DNA of 64,000 nt from Janthinobacterium sp. J1-1. GTDB taxonomy: Bacteria; Pseudomonadota; Gammaproteobacteria; Burkholderiales; Burkholderiaceae_D. The translations under genes were made by a program, and so were the position numbers. Where the stretch lies: positions 4,774,001 through 4,838,000 of the forward strand of contig NZ_CP132339.1 in assembly GCF_030944405.1 (NCBI RefSeq), given 5' to 3'. Under the pieces are notes generated by a model. It made no database searches. It was not told the DNA's origin and saw only the letters and a program-made list of their open reading frames with translations. Position 1 is the stretch's first letter. Every line of letters starts with the position of its first letter. Shown one piece after another: positions 14,900 through 23,110 of this stretch.

Positions 14900-17650
14900 C
14901 TACAGCTTGTCCATCTTCTGCCGCACGGCTGGCGCCGTGACCGCCGTCGGCGCCAGTTCCAGATAGGTTTTATAGGCCAGCTTGGCCTTGGCGCCCTCGC
15001 CCGCGCGGAAATACGCGTCGCCCAGGTTCAGGTAGGCGATCGCCCGCGAGGGATCCATTTTCACCGTATTCTCAAACCAGCGCGCCGCTTCGCGGTATTT
15101 TTCCTGCTTGTAGAACACAAAGCCCAGGTTGTTGGCCGCCAGCGCGAAGTCGGGCCGCAGTTTCAGCGCTTCCGTGAATTGCGCTTCGGCCAGATCGTAC
15201 TGCTTTTCCTTGTAATGCTGCAAGCCACGGTCGTTGGCGCGCTGGGCCAGCTGGCGCGTGGTGCTGGGCACGGCGCCCGGCGTGACGATCTTCTGTTCGC
15301 CGCCCTGCAAGTCCTTGACCGTCACGCTGGCCGCCGCCGGCTTGGCGTCGAGCTTGCTGTTCATGGCGATCGCCTCGGTCGACAGCTGCGTCGTGTTGGG
15401 GCTGAGGAATTCCGTCTCGCCCGGCAGCTCGAACACGAAGTCGCCCCCTTCGGACCCCGGCAGGCTGCCAAAGGCCGGCGTCTGGTTCGACACGCTGGAG
15501 ACGGCCGGCGCCACATAGGCGGCCAGCTCGGTGGCCGTGATCAGGCCATCGCCGTTCAGGTCGGCCTTGCCGGCCAGGCCCTGCAGCAAGGTCCAGGTAA
15601 AGACCGAGTGACCGTTGGGGCCGCCATCGGCCACCAGCTGGTCGCCGCCGCCGGCCGTCAGCATCTGCCGGCCGATGCGCTTGGCGTTATCGCGCAGGAA
15701 GGAACTGTTGCCGGCGCCGCGCGTCAGGCCCAGGCCGCTGTAGCAGGCGTCCATCACGAACAGCGCATGCTTGGCCGTCAGGCTTTCGGCGATATTCTGG
15801 ATTTCCGTCATCGGGATCGCGTCCGTGGCGAACTGGGCCGGGTCGGAATCCGCCGGCACGATATAGCCGAGGTCGCGCCCGGAACTGAGCTTGCGGGTGG
15901 CGCCATGGCCGGCAAAGAACACAAAGATGCGGTCGTTCTTCTGCACGCCGCCATGGGCCAGCTTGTCGTGGAAGGCGGCCAGGATATTGTTGCGCGTCGC
16001 CTCCGCGTTTTTGAGGGTCACCACGCGCTCGGGCGCAAAGCCGAATTTCTCGATCAGGGTTTCGCGCACGCTTTGCGCGTCGCGCACCGCATATTGCAGC
16101 TTGGGCCATTTGGCGTAGTCGTCGATGCCGATCACCACCGCCCAGGAATTGGCGTAGCCGGCCTGGATGGCAACCTTTTCGGGCGCCGGCGCCTCGCCCT
16201 TGGCGGACTTGAAGGTGGTGCCGTCCCAGCCGGCGAACTGATAGCCTTCGGCCACCAGGCGGTCGAGAATGGCGGGCAAGGCTTTGACGGTGCGCTCGTG
16301 GATGTCGTGGAACAGGATAATGCCGCGCCCGGCCTTGTCGACCGAGGCCAGCACGCGGTTGGTGATGGAACTGGGCACCGGGTCGGCCCAGTCCAGCGAG
16401 TCGATATTCCACATCACCGATTTCAGGTGGGCGTCGGCCAGCGCGGCCATGCCTTCGCTGTTGCGCGCGCCATACGGAAAACGGAACAGCGCGGCGCGCT
16501 CGGGGCTGATCGCTTTCAACAGGGTGTCGGTGCCGAGGATTTCGCCTTTCAGCTTGTCGCCGGTCTCCTTGGACAGTTGGGCGTGGCTGAAACTGTGGTT
16601 GCCCACCGCATAGCCCTCTTTCATCAGCTTGCGGCTCACTTCCGCGCCCGCATTCAGTTTCGCGTTACCTGCGGCGTCCAGGCTGCCCAGGTTGCGGCCC
16701 ACATTGAAGAACACGGCCGGCACGCCATATTGCTTCAGGATCGCGCTGATTTCTTCCGTATAGCGGCGGTGCGGGCCGTCGTCAAACGTCAGCACGATGG
16801 TTTTTTTCGGCAAATTCAAACCAAAAATTTCCGCGTCCTCTTTTTTCACCACCGGCTTCGGTTCCGGGATGGAGCCGGCCGGCGGCGTGGTGTAGGGCTC
16901 GACGATGCCGTTTTCCTTGAGGATCTGTTCGCGCTGGTACAGTTTTTTCAGCTGGGCCACATAGTCGTCCCAGCGTTCGCGTTTCAGTTCGATGGCGCGC
17001 TGGCCCATGTTGCCGAAGATCTGGCGGATTTCCTTTTCGTAATTGCGCTCGATTTCGGCCAGCGCATCGAGGTCTTCGGAAATGCGCTTGTGCAGCTTGA
17101 TCGCCGGCAAGGAACCATCTTTCGCTACATCGGCCAGCAGGCTCTGCAACAGCTCGCGGAAGGCCAGGCGGTCGGCGTCAAACAGGCCGGGGTCCGATTC
17201 GATATACGTCAGCAAGCCGTCGATGGCGTCGAAACGGCCGGGATTGCCGGGCGCCATCAGCTGGTCCAGCATCGTATCCAGCTTCGCCGTGCGTTCCTGG
17301 TTCTCGTGGAACAGCGCCTGGCCCACCTTTCTCGCTTCGTCGCGCGCACCTTCGGGCTGGCTGTCTTCGTCCGCCAGCAGCACGATGATCTTGCGGAAAT
17401 TGGCCAGCAGTTCGCGCAGCTGCGCGGCCACCAGCGCCGCGTCGGCGCTGGCTTTCTGCGCTGCCACATCAGCTGCGGCGGGCGGCCGGGCGGTGGTGGC
17501 GGGACGGCTGAAAGTATAGATGCCGGCGCCTGCGGCCAGGGCCACGACGACGGTGGCGGCAATCTTGATCGGTTTGGAAGTCACTACTGGGGGTTTCCCT
17601 TCAACTACGGAGTTCTGCAAAAACTTGCTTGATCCGTAATTGTAGAGCAC
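14900..17650 (-). CDS. Membrane-anchored NodB deacetylase / caspase / EF-hand / TPR fusion protein
   Basis: A 916-residue multidomain protein. Residues 28-47 form one membrane anchor; 55-250 are mostly helical and may be coiled coil. A NodB polysaccharide deacetylase domain follows, with TFDDGPH (288-294), NHSFSH (351-356) and RFPYGAR, giving the catalytic Asp and metal His set. Next is a C14 caspase-like domain with VVIGIDDY, catalytic His582 (FFAGHG) and Cys636 (DACYSG). A perfect 12-residue EF-hand loop lies at 697-708 (DLNGDGLITATE). About residues 795-905 contain three TPR repeats. The active site should lie outside the cytoplasm given the anchor. A role in cell-wall or exopolysaccharide turnover coupled to regulated proteolysis is inferred; the partner is unknown. 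Confidence 0.88.
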   Translation of the reverse strand: MLYNYGSSKFLQNSVVEGKPPVVTSKPIKIAATVVVALAAGAGIYTFSRPATTARPPAAADVAAQKASADAALVAAQLRELLANFRKIIVLLADEDSQPEGARDEARKVGQALFHENQERTAKLDTMLDQLMAPGNPGRFDAIDGLLTYIESDPGLFDADRLAFRELLQSLLADVAKDGSLPAIKLHKRISEDLDALAEIERNYEKEIRQIFGNMGQRAIELKRERWDDYVAQLKKLYQREQILKENGIVEPYTTPPAGSIPEPKPVVKKEDAEIFGLNLPKKTIVLTFDDGPHRRYTEEISAILKQYGVPAVFFNVGRNLGSLDAAGNAKLNAGAEVSRKLMKEGYAVGNHSFSHAQLSKETGDKLKGEILGTDTLLKAISPERAALFRFPYGARNSEGMAALADAHLKSVMWNIDSLDWADPVPSSITNRVLASVDKAGRGIILFHDIHERTVKALPAILDRLVAEGYQFAGWDGTTFKSAKGEAPAPEKVAIQAGYANSWAVVIGIDDYAKWPKLQYAVRDAQSVRETLIEKFGFAPERVVTLKNAEATRNNILAAFHDKLAHGGVQKNDRIFVFFAGHGATRKLSSGRDLGYIVPADSDPAQFATDAIPMTEIQNIAESLTAKHALFVMDACYSGLGLTRGAGNSSFLRDNAKRIGRQMLTAGGGDQLVADGGPNGHSVFTWTLLQGLAGKADLNGDGLITATELAAYVAPAVSSVSNQTPAFGSLPGSEGGDFVFELPGETEFLSPNTTQLSTEAIAMNSKLDAKPAAASVTVKDLQGGEQKIVTPGAVPSTTRQLAQRANDRGLQHYKEKQYDLAEAQFTEALKLRPDFALAANNLGFVFYKQEKYREAARWFENTVKMDPSRAIAYLNLGDAYFRAGEGAKAKLAYKTYLELAPTAVTAPAVRQKMDKL

Positions 17651-17673
17651 GCCAGCGACTTGCGCCGTTCGAT

Positions 17674-17883
17674 TTATTGCCGGGAATCACCTTCGCCGGC
17701 CGCCGCCGGCGCCAGATCGGCGGCCGCTTCGCCCAATAGCCGCTGCACGGTTGCCGCATCGCCGATGGCGCCCATGGCCAGCAAGGCAAAGCGGGCCAGG
17801 AACAGCGGCGCGCGCTGCTCGCCGATGCCGCCCATGGTGTGGCACAGCTCGGTGTAAAGATTGTCGAGTTCGATGTCGGTCAT
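17674..17883 (-). CDS. Small DUF2783-like protein
   Basis: A 69-residue acidic, helical protein with the text LDNLYTELCHTM and ARFALLAMGAIGD. It resembles the DUF2783 family, small proteins usually encoded directly after FAD-dependent aromatic monooxygenases. That is also the case here: its ATG overlaps the monooxygenase stop by four bases. It may be an accessory or stabilising subunit, but no activity is known. The family assignment is from memory of pattern and context. Confidence 0.7.
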   Translation of the reverse strand: MTDIELDNLYTELCHTMGGIGEQRAPLFLARFALLAMGAIGDAATVQRLLGEAAADLAPAAAGEGDSRQ

Positions 17884-19544
17884 GCTGCCTCCTTGGTCAA
17901 TATCGTTGCCAGCGCCTGGCGCACTTGCACCGCCGTCACCTCGTGCCAGCGCCCCAGCACATGGCCGTCGGGCCGCAGCAGGTAAAAACTGCCGTGCCTC
18001 GCGCCAAACAGCCCGGCCAGTTGCGGTGACAGCCGAACAGCCTCGACATGCAGCGGCAACGACCTTGTCAGCGCCAGCAGCTCGGCCGGCACGAGTTCAG
18101 CCGGCACGACAGCATCGTCGCTGAAGTACAGTCCTGTGAAACGGCCCTGCCCCAGGTTCACCAGGTCGGTCATGTGCCGCGCCGCCCATCGGTCATGCCC
18201 CTGCAGCGCCAGCGGACACTCGGGCAGCACCGTGCCCGGCGCCGGCCCGGCCAAGAATTCATCCGTGTCGGCCACGTTCAGGGGCGACTGCGCGTAGGCG
18301 ATCGCACTGGTCTGGCGCGGGTTGATCAGGGAGCGCACGTGGTCATGCTTACCGGCCAGGCCCAGCACGGCCGTGCGCATCAATTCGAAAGCAAAGGTGG
18401 GCGGCGCCATGAATTCCGTGCTTTTCGTGCCGTGGCGCAGGTTTTCATGGGCGGCAAACACGCGCTCGTCGGAATAGCTGTCCAGCAAGGCCTCGCCTGA
18501 TTTCCCTTGCACCACATAGGCCAGTTTCCAGGCCAGGTTGTCGGCGTCGTCGATGCCCGAGTTCGCGCCCCGCACGCCGAAGATCGGCACCAGATGGGCC
18601 GCATCGCCGGCGAACAGCACCCTGCCATGGCGGTATTTCTCAAGCGTCAAGGCGTTGGCCTTGTAGATGGTGATCCAGACCGGGTGCCAGGGCGCGGTCT
18701 CGCCCATCATGGCCAGCAGGCTGTCGACTCGCGGCGCCACATTGTCCAGCAGCACGGCCGCCTGCGCGTCCTCGTCGTCGCGCAGCTGGTAGTCGATGCG
18801 CCAGATATCGTCAGGCTGCTTGTGCACCAGCACGGTCGAGCCCGGATTGGACGGCGGATCGAAATACGCCAGGCGCTCGGTCGGGCGCTCGCTTTTCAGG
18901 TGGATATCGACAATCACATAGCGCCCTTCGTAGCTGGTGCCCTGCAATTTGAGGCCCAGCGCCTCGCGCACCGCGCTGCGCCCGCCATCGGCGGCCACCA
19001 GCCAGTCGGCGGTCATATGGTATGTCTCATCCGGCGTGGCCAGGGTCACGCTGGCGCCGGTCGCATGCTGTTCGACGTGTGTCACGCGGGTCTGCCAGCG
19101 TATATCGATCAGTTCCGGCTGCCGCTCGGCCGCTTCGAGCAAAAACTGTTCGATATGGTATTGCGCCAGGTTGACCATCGGCGGCAGCTTCTGGTTGGCG
19201 TCCTGCGGCATGCTGAAATGCAGCACTTCCTGGTCGCGGTAAAAACTGCGCCCGCCGGCCCACGGCAGGCCTTTTGCCAGGAAACCGTCGAGCGCGCCCA
19301 GGCGTTCGATGATTTCCAGGCTGCGCCGCGAAATGCAGATGGCGCGGCTGCCGGTGCACACGCCATCGTCGGCCTCGACCAGCACCGAGCGCACGCCGTG
19401 GCGGGCCAGCCCCAGCGCCGTGGCCAGGCCCACCGGGCCGCCGCCGACAATCAATACCGGCGTGTGTTCGGTGCCTGCGCCGGCGCTCTTGCCGGGTGGA
19501 TACACCTTGGGCACATGGGGATACGGTTGAAATGCGGGTGTCAT
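17880..19544 (-). CDS. FAD-dependent aromatic monooxygenase (MhpA/TfdB-like)
   Basis: A 554-residue class A flavoprotein hydroxylase. FAD-binding text VLIVGGGPVGLATALGLARHGV is at about residues 30-51, the second site is VLFAGDAAHLVPIFGVRGAN near 310, and the C-terminal 150 residues resemble the thioredoxin-like domain of phenol hydroxylase-type enzymes. It would add one oxygen atom from O2 to an aromatic or heteroaromatic ring using NAD(P)H. It overlaps both neighbours by four bases (MFS transporter upstream, DUF2783 downstream), forming a tight uptake-plus-hydroxylation operon. The substrate cannot be named; no ring-cleavage dioxygenase is present. Confidence 0.88.
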   Translation of the reverse strand: MTPAFQPYPHVPKVYPPGKSAGAGTEHTPVLIVGGGPVGLATALGLARHGVRSVLVEADDGVCTGSRAICISRRSLEIIERLGALDGFLAKGLPWAGGRSFYRDQEVLHFSMPQDANQKLPPMVNLAQYHIEQFLLEAAERQPELIDIRWQTRVTHVEQHATGASVTLATPDETYHMTADWLVAADGGRSAVREALGLKLQGTSYEGRYVIVDIHLKSERPTERLAYFDPPSNPGSTVLVHKQPDDIWRIDYQLRDDEDAQAAVLLDNVAPRVDSLLAMMGETAPWHPVWITIYKANALTLEKYRHGRVLFAGDAAHLVPIFGVRGANSGIDDADNLAWKLAYVVQGKSGEALLDSYSDERVFAAHENLRHGTKSTEFMAPPTFAFELMRTAVLGLAGKHDHVRSLINPRQTSAIAYAQSPLNVADTDEFLAGPAPGTVLPECPLALQGHDRWAARHMTDLVNLGQGRFTGLYFSDDAVVPAELVPAELLALTRSLPLHVEAVRLSPQLAGLFGARHGSFYLLRPDGHVLGRWHEVTAVQVRQALATILTKEAA

Positions 19545-20920
19545 GCTGTGCTCCTTTTATTCAATTCCCTGGGCTTGCCATGCGCAATCGGCAAGGTCAA
19601 TACGATCAGGGCGCCCGCCACCAGCAGCGCGCTGGCATACAGCAGGCCAGTGGCAAAGCTGTGCGTCTGGTCTTTCAGCCAGCCCACCACCACCGGGTTC
19701 AGGGCCGAGCCGATATTGCCGGTGGCGTTGATGACGGCGATGCCGATGGCGCGCGCGGCAAAGCTGAGGGCGCCGTCCGGCGTGGTCCAGAACACCGACA
19801 TGGCGGTGTAGGCGCCGGTCGAAGCCATGCAGATGCCCAGCAGTTGCACCACGGGGTTACCCGAGTACGCCGTCAACAGCCAGCCGCCCGCCGACAGCAG
19901 CATCGGCCAGACGATATGCCAGCGCCGTTCCTGCAGCCGGTCCGAACGGCGGCCCCAGGCGATCATGCCGATCACGGTGCAGACCTGCGGGATGGCGGCC
20001 AGCAAGCCGATGGTGGTATTGCTGGCGCCGCTATTGAAACTTTTCACGATCAGCGGCGTCCAGACGGCCACCATCGCCAGCGTGTTGACCAGGCAAAAAT
20101 AGGCGAGGCCGAATTTCAGCACGGTGGGCGAGCACATTTCGGCCAGCACCGAGGTCCTGGCGGACGGCGCGCCATGAGATACGGCAGGTTTTTCCGCCTC
20201 CAGCATGCGCGCCAGCGCCTGCTGTTCCAGCCGGCTGAGCCAGCTCGCCTTGCCCGGCGCATCATCGAGATAGCCATACACGGCCAGCCCCAGCAGCACG
20301 GACGGCAAACCTTCGAGCAGGAACAGCCACTGCCAGCCGGCCAGGCCCCAGTGGCCGTCCAGCCCCAGGATCAGGCCGGACAGGGCCGAACCGATGGCGG
20401 CCGTCACCGGCATGGCGATCATGAACAGCGCGTTGGCCCGTGCCCTGTGGCTGGCCGGAAACCAGTACGTCAGGTACAGCAGCATGCCGGGCAAAAATCC
20501 CGCTTCCGTCACGCCGACCAGGAAACGCAGCACGTACAGGCTGGCCGGGCTGCTGGCGAACATGGTGGCGGTCGAAGCCAGGCCCCAGGCGATCATGATG
20601 GAGCCGATCCAGCGGCGCGCGCCCAGGCGGGCCAGGATGATATTGCTGGGAATGCTGCAGGCGATATAGCCGATATAGAACAAGGTGGTGGCAAAACCGA
20701 ACTGGGTGCCGGACAGGCCCAGGTCCTGCATCATGGTCAGGCCGGCAAAGCCGATATTGATGCGGTCGAGAAAGGAAAACACGAACAGCAGGAACAAAAA
20801 CCACAGCAGGTGGCGCGATACCTTGCGTATCACTTGCTGTTCCAGCTGGGCGGTGGCCGCGTCCGCAATGGGCGGCGTGGGGGGATGGGTGGCGTTGGCC
20901 AGGGTCATGCTTGTCTCCAT
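19541..20920 (-). CDS. MFS transporter of the anion:cation symporter type
   Basis: About 459 residues with twelve predicted membrane segments. Family text includes FVFSFLDRINIGFAGL in the first helix, YIGYIACSIPSNIILARLGAR, and RFLVGVTEAGFLPGMLLYLT. These ACS-type permeases import organic anions such as aromatic acids by proton symport. I start at the ATG at 20920, preceded by AAGGA; a further in-frame ATG exists at 20956 and another at 20908. Its stop overlaps the start of the FAD monooxygenase, so it probably imports that enzyme's aromatic substrate. Confidence 0.88.
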   Translation of the reverse strand: METSMTLANATHPPTPPIADAATAQLEQQVIRKVSRHLLWFLFLLFVFSFLDRINIGFAGLTMMQDLGLSGTQFGFATTLFYIGYIACSIPSNIILARLGARRWIGSIMIAWGLASTATMFASSPASLYVLRFLVGVTEAGFLPGMLLYLTYWFPASHRARANALFMIAMPVTAAIGSALSGLILGLDGHWGLAGWQWLFLLEGLPSVLLGLAVYGYLDDAPGKASWLSRLEQQALARMLEAEKPAVSHGAPSARTSVLAEMCSPTVLKFGLAYFCLVNTLAMVAVWTPLIVKSFNSGASNTTIGLLAAIPQVCTVIGMIAWGRRSDRLQERRWHIVWPMLLSAGGWLLTAYSGNPVVQLLGICMASTGAYTAMSVFWTTPDGALSFAARAIGIAVINATGNIGSALNPVVVGWLKDQTHSFATGLLYASALLVAGALIVLTLPIAHGKPRELNKRSTA

Positions 20921-21010
20921 AAGGTCCTTGCCACGCCGTTTTATTGTTATTGGCATGGCTACCGGGTGATCCCGGCTTGAGGCACAGTATGCAGACGCCT
21001 ACGTCTTTCG

Positions 21011-21031
21011 TTGTCCCCATTTTGGGGACAA
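21011..21031. promoter_or_regulatory. Inverted repeat upstream of MFS/monooxygenase operon
   Basis: Perfect nine-base arms TTGTCCCCA and TGGGGACAA around TTT. It lies about 90 bases upstream of the transporter start and about 70 bases after the stop of the next upstream gene. It could be an operator for the catabolic operon or the terminator of the upstream gene; no long T-run follows, so I favour operator. Confidence 0.45.
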
Positions 21032-21060
21032 GACCCGTCGAAAAGCGTAGGTCGGAGCAG

Positions 21061-21096
21061 GTCGGATCAGCGCGGCGTCGCCGCGCGTAATCCGAC
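21061..21096. repeat. Dispersed GTCGGAT...ATCCGAC palindrome, copy A
   Basis: Imperfect palindrome with outer arms GTCGGAT and ATCCGAC and a GC-rich centre, preceded by AGGTCGGAGCAG. It shares its arms with the palindromes at 34066-34160 and 42708-42802. It lies in the gap just after the stop codon of the 131-residue hypothetical gene. This is a REP-like extragenic element. Confidence 0.75.
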
Positions 21097-21103
21097 ACCC
21101 TGA

Positions 21104-21499
21104 TTAGCCGCGTTTTTTGATCGGCACGTTGGTGACTTTATGCGTGCCGTAGTCGAAGCTGCCGTGACCGGTCCAGTTGTTATCGGTGGTAAAGACCGCC
21201 GTGAACTTGGCCAGGTAGGTGCCGATGGCCGGTGACGGGACGGACACCGTGTATTCGCCGGACAGGCTGAACACGCGCGTGGCGCCGCCCAGGCCCAGGC
21301 CGTGCACGTCGCCGCTGACCGGGCGGATCGTCACCAGGTTGTACGGCGGCGCGACGGCCTGGGTAACTTGCGCTTCGCCGGTCAGGGCGCCGGCCTCGGG
21401 GTTGTACAGCAAAAACAGGTTCAGCACAGGCGCGCCGGGCAGACCGATATTGCCAGCAGTCAGGTTCAATTGTTCTAACGACAGTTCCGATGTGGACAC
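21104..21499 (-). CDS. Conserved hypothetical protein (possibly DUF1842)
   Basis: A 131-residue protein without a signal peptide or membrane segment, rich in beta-strand-forming residues (LNLFLLYNPEAG, TRVFSLSGEYTVSVP, AKFTAVFTTDNNW). It may belong to DUF1842, a family of uncharacterised beta-proteins in Burkholderiales, but I hold this loosely. It has its own upstream region of about 200 relatively AT-rich bases containing its promoter. A REP-like palindrome follows the stop codon. Function is unknown. Confidence 0.7.
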   Translation of the reverse strand: MSTSELSLEQLNLTAGNIGLPGAPVLNLFLLYNPEAGALTGEAQVTQAVAPPYNLVTIRPVSGDVHGLGLGGATRVFSLSGEYTVSVPSPAIGTYLAKFTAVFTTDNNWTGHGSFDYGTHKVTNVPIKKRG

Positions 21500-21707
21500 A
21501 ATTTACTCCTTCAGGGAAATGAAGCCATGGAAGAGATCGCACGATGCGACAGGCGCTGGCTGGAGGCGCCTTGCTGATGCGGGATTTGCTCCTCTCATCA
21601 ACACTCAGCAGACATGATAAAGAGAATAATCGTATCAATATGCTCACATTATTTCATTGATTTTGGGAAATTTTGTGCAGGGGCCTGTGTCGCGGATTAG
21701 CTAGCAC

Positions 21708-22523
21708 TCAAGTCGCTTGCGGCGCTAGACATAGCGCAAACAATTGGCGTTGGCTGGAAATGCCCATGCGTTTATAGGCGCGCTTCTGGTAGGTGATCAC
21801 GCTCGAGGGCTGCAAGCCCATGGCGTCGGCGATTTCAACGGCGGTCGCGCCTTCCAGCACGCCGCGCAGCACGTCAAGTTCGCGCTTGCTCAGTTCGGGG
21901 CAATGCCGGCGCAGGCTGGCCAGCATCACGGGCGCCACGCCTTGCACGGGCTGGCCGTTCAGGCGGTAATGGTGCTGCACGCCGTGGGCGAACAGCGGCG
22001 CCAGGGTTTCGATGGCGGCGATTTCGCCGGGCGCGAACTTGCCCTGGGCGCTGTCGCGGTAAAAATTGACGGACAGCCAGATGTCGCCGGCCGGCTGCAC
22101 CAGCAGCGACAGGCGGTCCGACACATTCGGCCGTTGATAGCAGGCGGCGCGGTAGCCGGGATGATCGATCTCGTCGCTGGCCTGCTGGTGCAGCACGATG
22201 GCGGAGTCGGGTTTGACGCAGACGGGCGCGATCACGCTCTGGTTGCCGTCGAGCGCATAGTAGTGGCGGGCATAGCTGTCCGCGATATCCTGCAGGAAGC
22301 GCCCGCCGCGCCGGTCGGCCACGGCCACCGTGCGTGGACGGTTGCCGAATTCATACGCAAAGATCGTGCACTGGACGATGGGCGCGGCGCTGGCCACGGT
22401 TTTCAGGATGGCGCCGGCCATGGCGTTGACGTCGGGATGGCCGATGGCGCTCATCAGGTCGAAGGCGCGGCCCAGGTCCAGTTGGCCTTCCGAAGGCTTG
22501 CGTTCGACCCGCCAGTGGCGCAT
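21708..22523 (-). CDS. LuxR-family transcriptional regulator
   Basis: A 271-residue regulator. The C-terminal HTH (about 205-262) has the canonical LSKRELDVLRGVLEGATAVE and IADAMGLQPSSVITYQKRAYKRMG. The N-terminal 190 residues form a sensor-like domain without receiver-type Asp motifs (ALDGNQSVIAPV, DRLSLLVQPAGDIWLSVNFY). The layout resembles orphan LuxR regulators, but residues for acyl-homoserine lactone binding are not convincing. It starts 13 bases after the MsrA stop, so it may be cotranscribed with msrA. The target genes are unknown; the hypothetical gene downstream is one candidate. Confidence 0.87.
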   Translation of the reverse strand: MRHWRVERKPSEGQLDLGRAFDLMSAIGHPDVNAMAGAILKTVASAAPIVQCTIFAYEFGNRPRTVAVADRRGGRFLQDIADSYARHYYALDGNQSVIAPVCVKPDSAIVLHQQASDEIDHPGYRAACYQRPNVSDRLSLLVQPAGDIWLSVNFYRDSAQGKFAPGEIAAIETLAPLFAHGVQHHYRLNGQPVQGVAPVMLASLRRHCPELSKRELDVLRGVLEGATAVEIADAMGLQPSSVITYQKRAYKRMGISSQRQLFALCLAPQAT

Positions 22524-22536
22524 GGGCCGTCCCTCC

Positions 22537-23058
22537 TTACTGCTGGCGTTGCGGCAAGACCCAGTCCGGACGGATGTAGTGGCAGGTGTAGCCGTTCGGC
22601 AAACGCTGCAAATAATCCTGGTGCTCGGGTTCGGCTTGCCAGAAAGGACCGGCCGGCGCCACTTCCGTCACCACCTTGCCGGGCCACAGGCCAGAGGCGT
22701 CGACGTCGCGGATAGTGTCTTCCGCCACCTGTTTCTGTTCCTCGCTGGTGTAATAGATGGCCGAGCGGTAGCTGGTGCCACGGTCATTGCCCTGGCGGTT
22801 TTCCGTGCTGGGATCGTGGATCTGGAAAAACAGCTCCAGCAGCCGGCGATAGCTGATCACGCTGGGGTCGAACGTGATTTCGATGCCTTCGGCGTGAGTG
22901 CCATGGTTGCGGTAGGTGGCGTCGGCCACGTCGCCGCCCGTGTAGCCCACGCGGGTCGCTTCCACGCCCGGATAGCGGCGCAGCAAGTCCTGCACGCCCC
23001 AGAAGCAGCCGCCAGCGAGGATTGCGGTTTCAAGCGCGGTTTCAGTCGTATTTGCCAT
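22537..23058 (-). CDS. msrA: Peptide-methionine (S)-S-oxide reductase MsrA
   Basis: A 173-residue enzyme that reduces methionine-S-sulfoxide in proteins and free methionine using thioredoxin. The catalytic GGCFWG motif is at about residues 16-21, followed by [26 protein letters not shown] and [12 protein letters not shown], all typical. Length fits the family. No fused MsrB domain is present. It lies upstream of the LuxR-type regulator on the same strand. Confidence 0.95.
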   Translation of the reverse strand: MANTTETALETAILAGGCFWGVQDLLRRYPGVEATRVGYTGGDVADATYRNHGTHAEGIEITFDPSVISYRRLLELFFQIHDPSTENRQGNDRGTSYRSAIYYTSEEQKQVAEDTIRDVDASGLWPGKVVTEVAPAGPFWQAEPEHQDYLQRLPNGYTCHYIRPDWVLPQRQQ

Positions 23059-23110
23059 GGTGATGTCCTTGTTCAGAGATAGGCTATCTTACCGCGTCCG
23101 GCGATTTTCT

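Noticed and set aside
15179..17632. 817-codon plus-strand open frame
   Set aside because: Antisense to the NodB-caspase gene, with low-complexity composition and no ribosome site.
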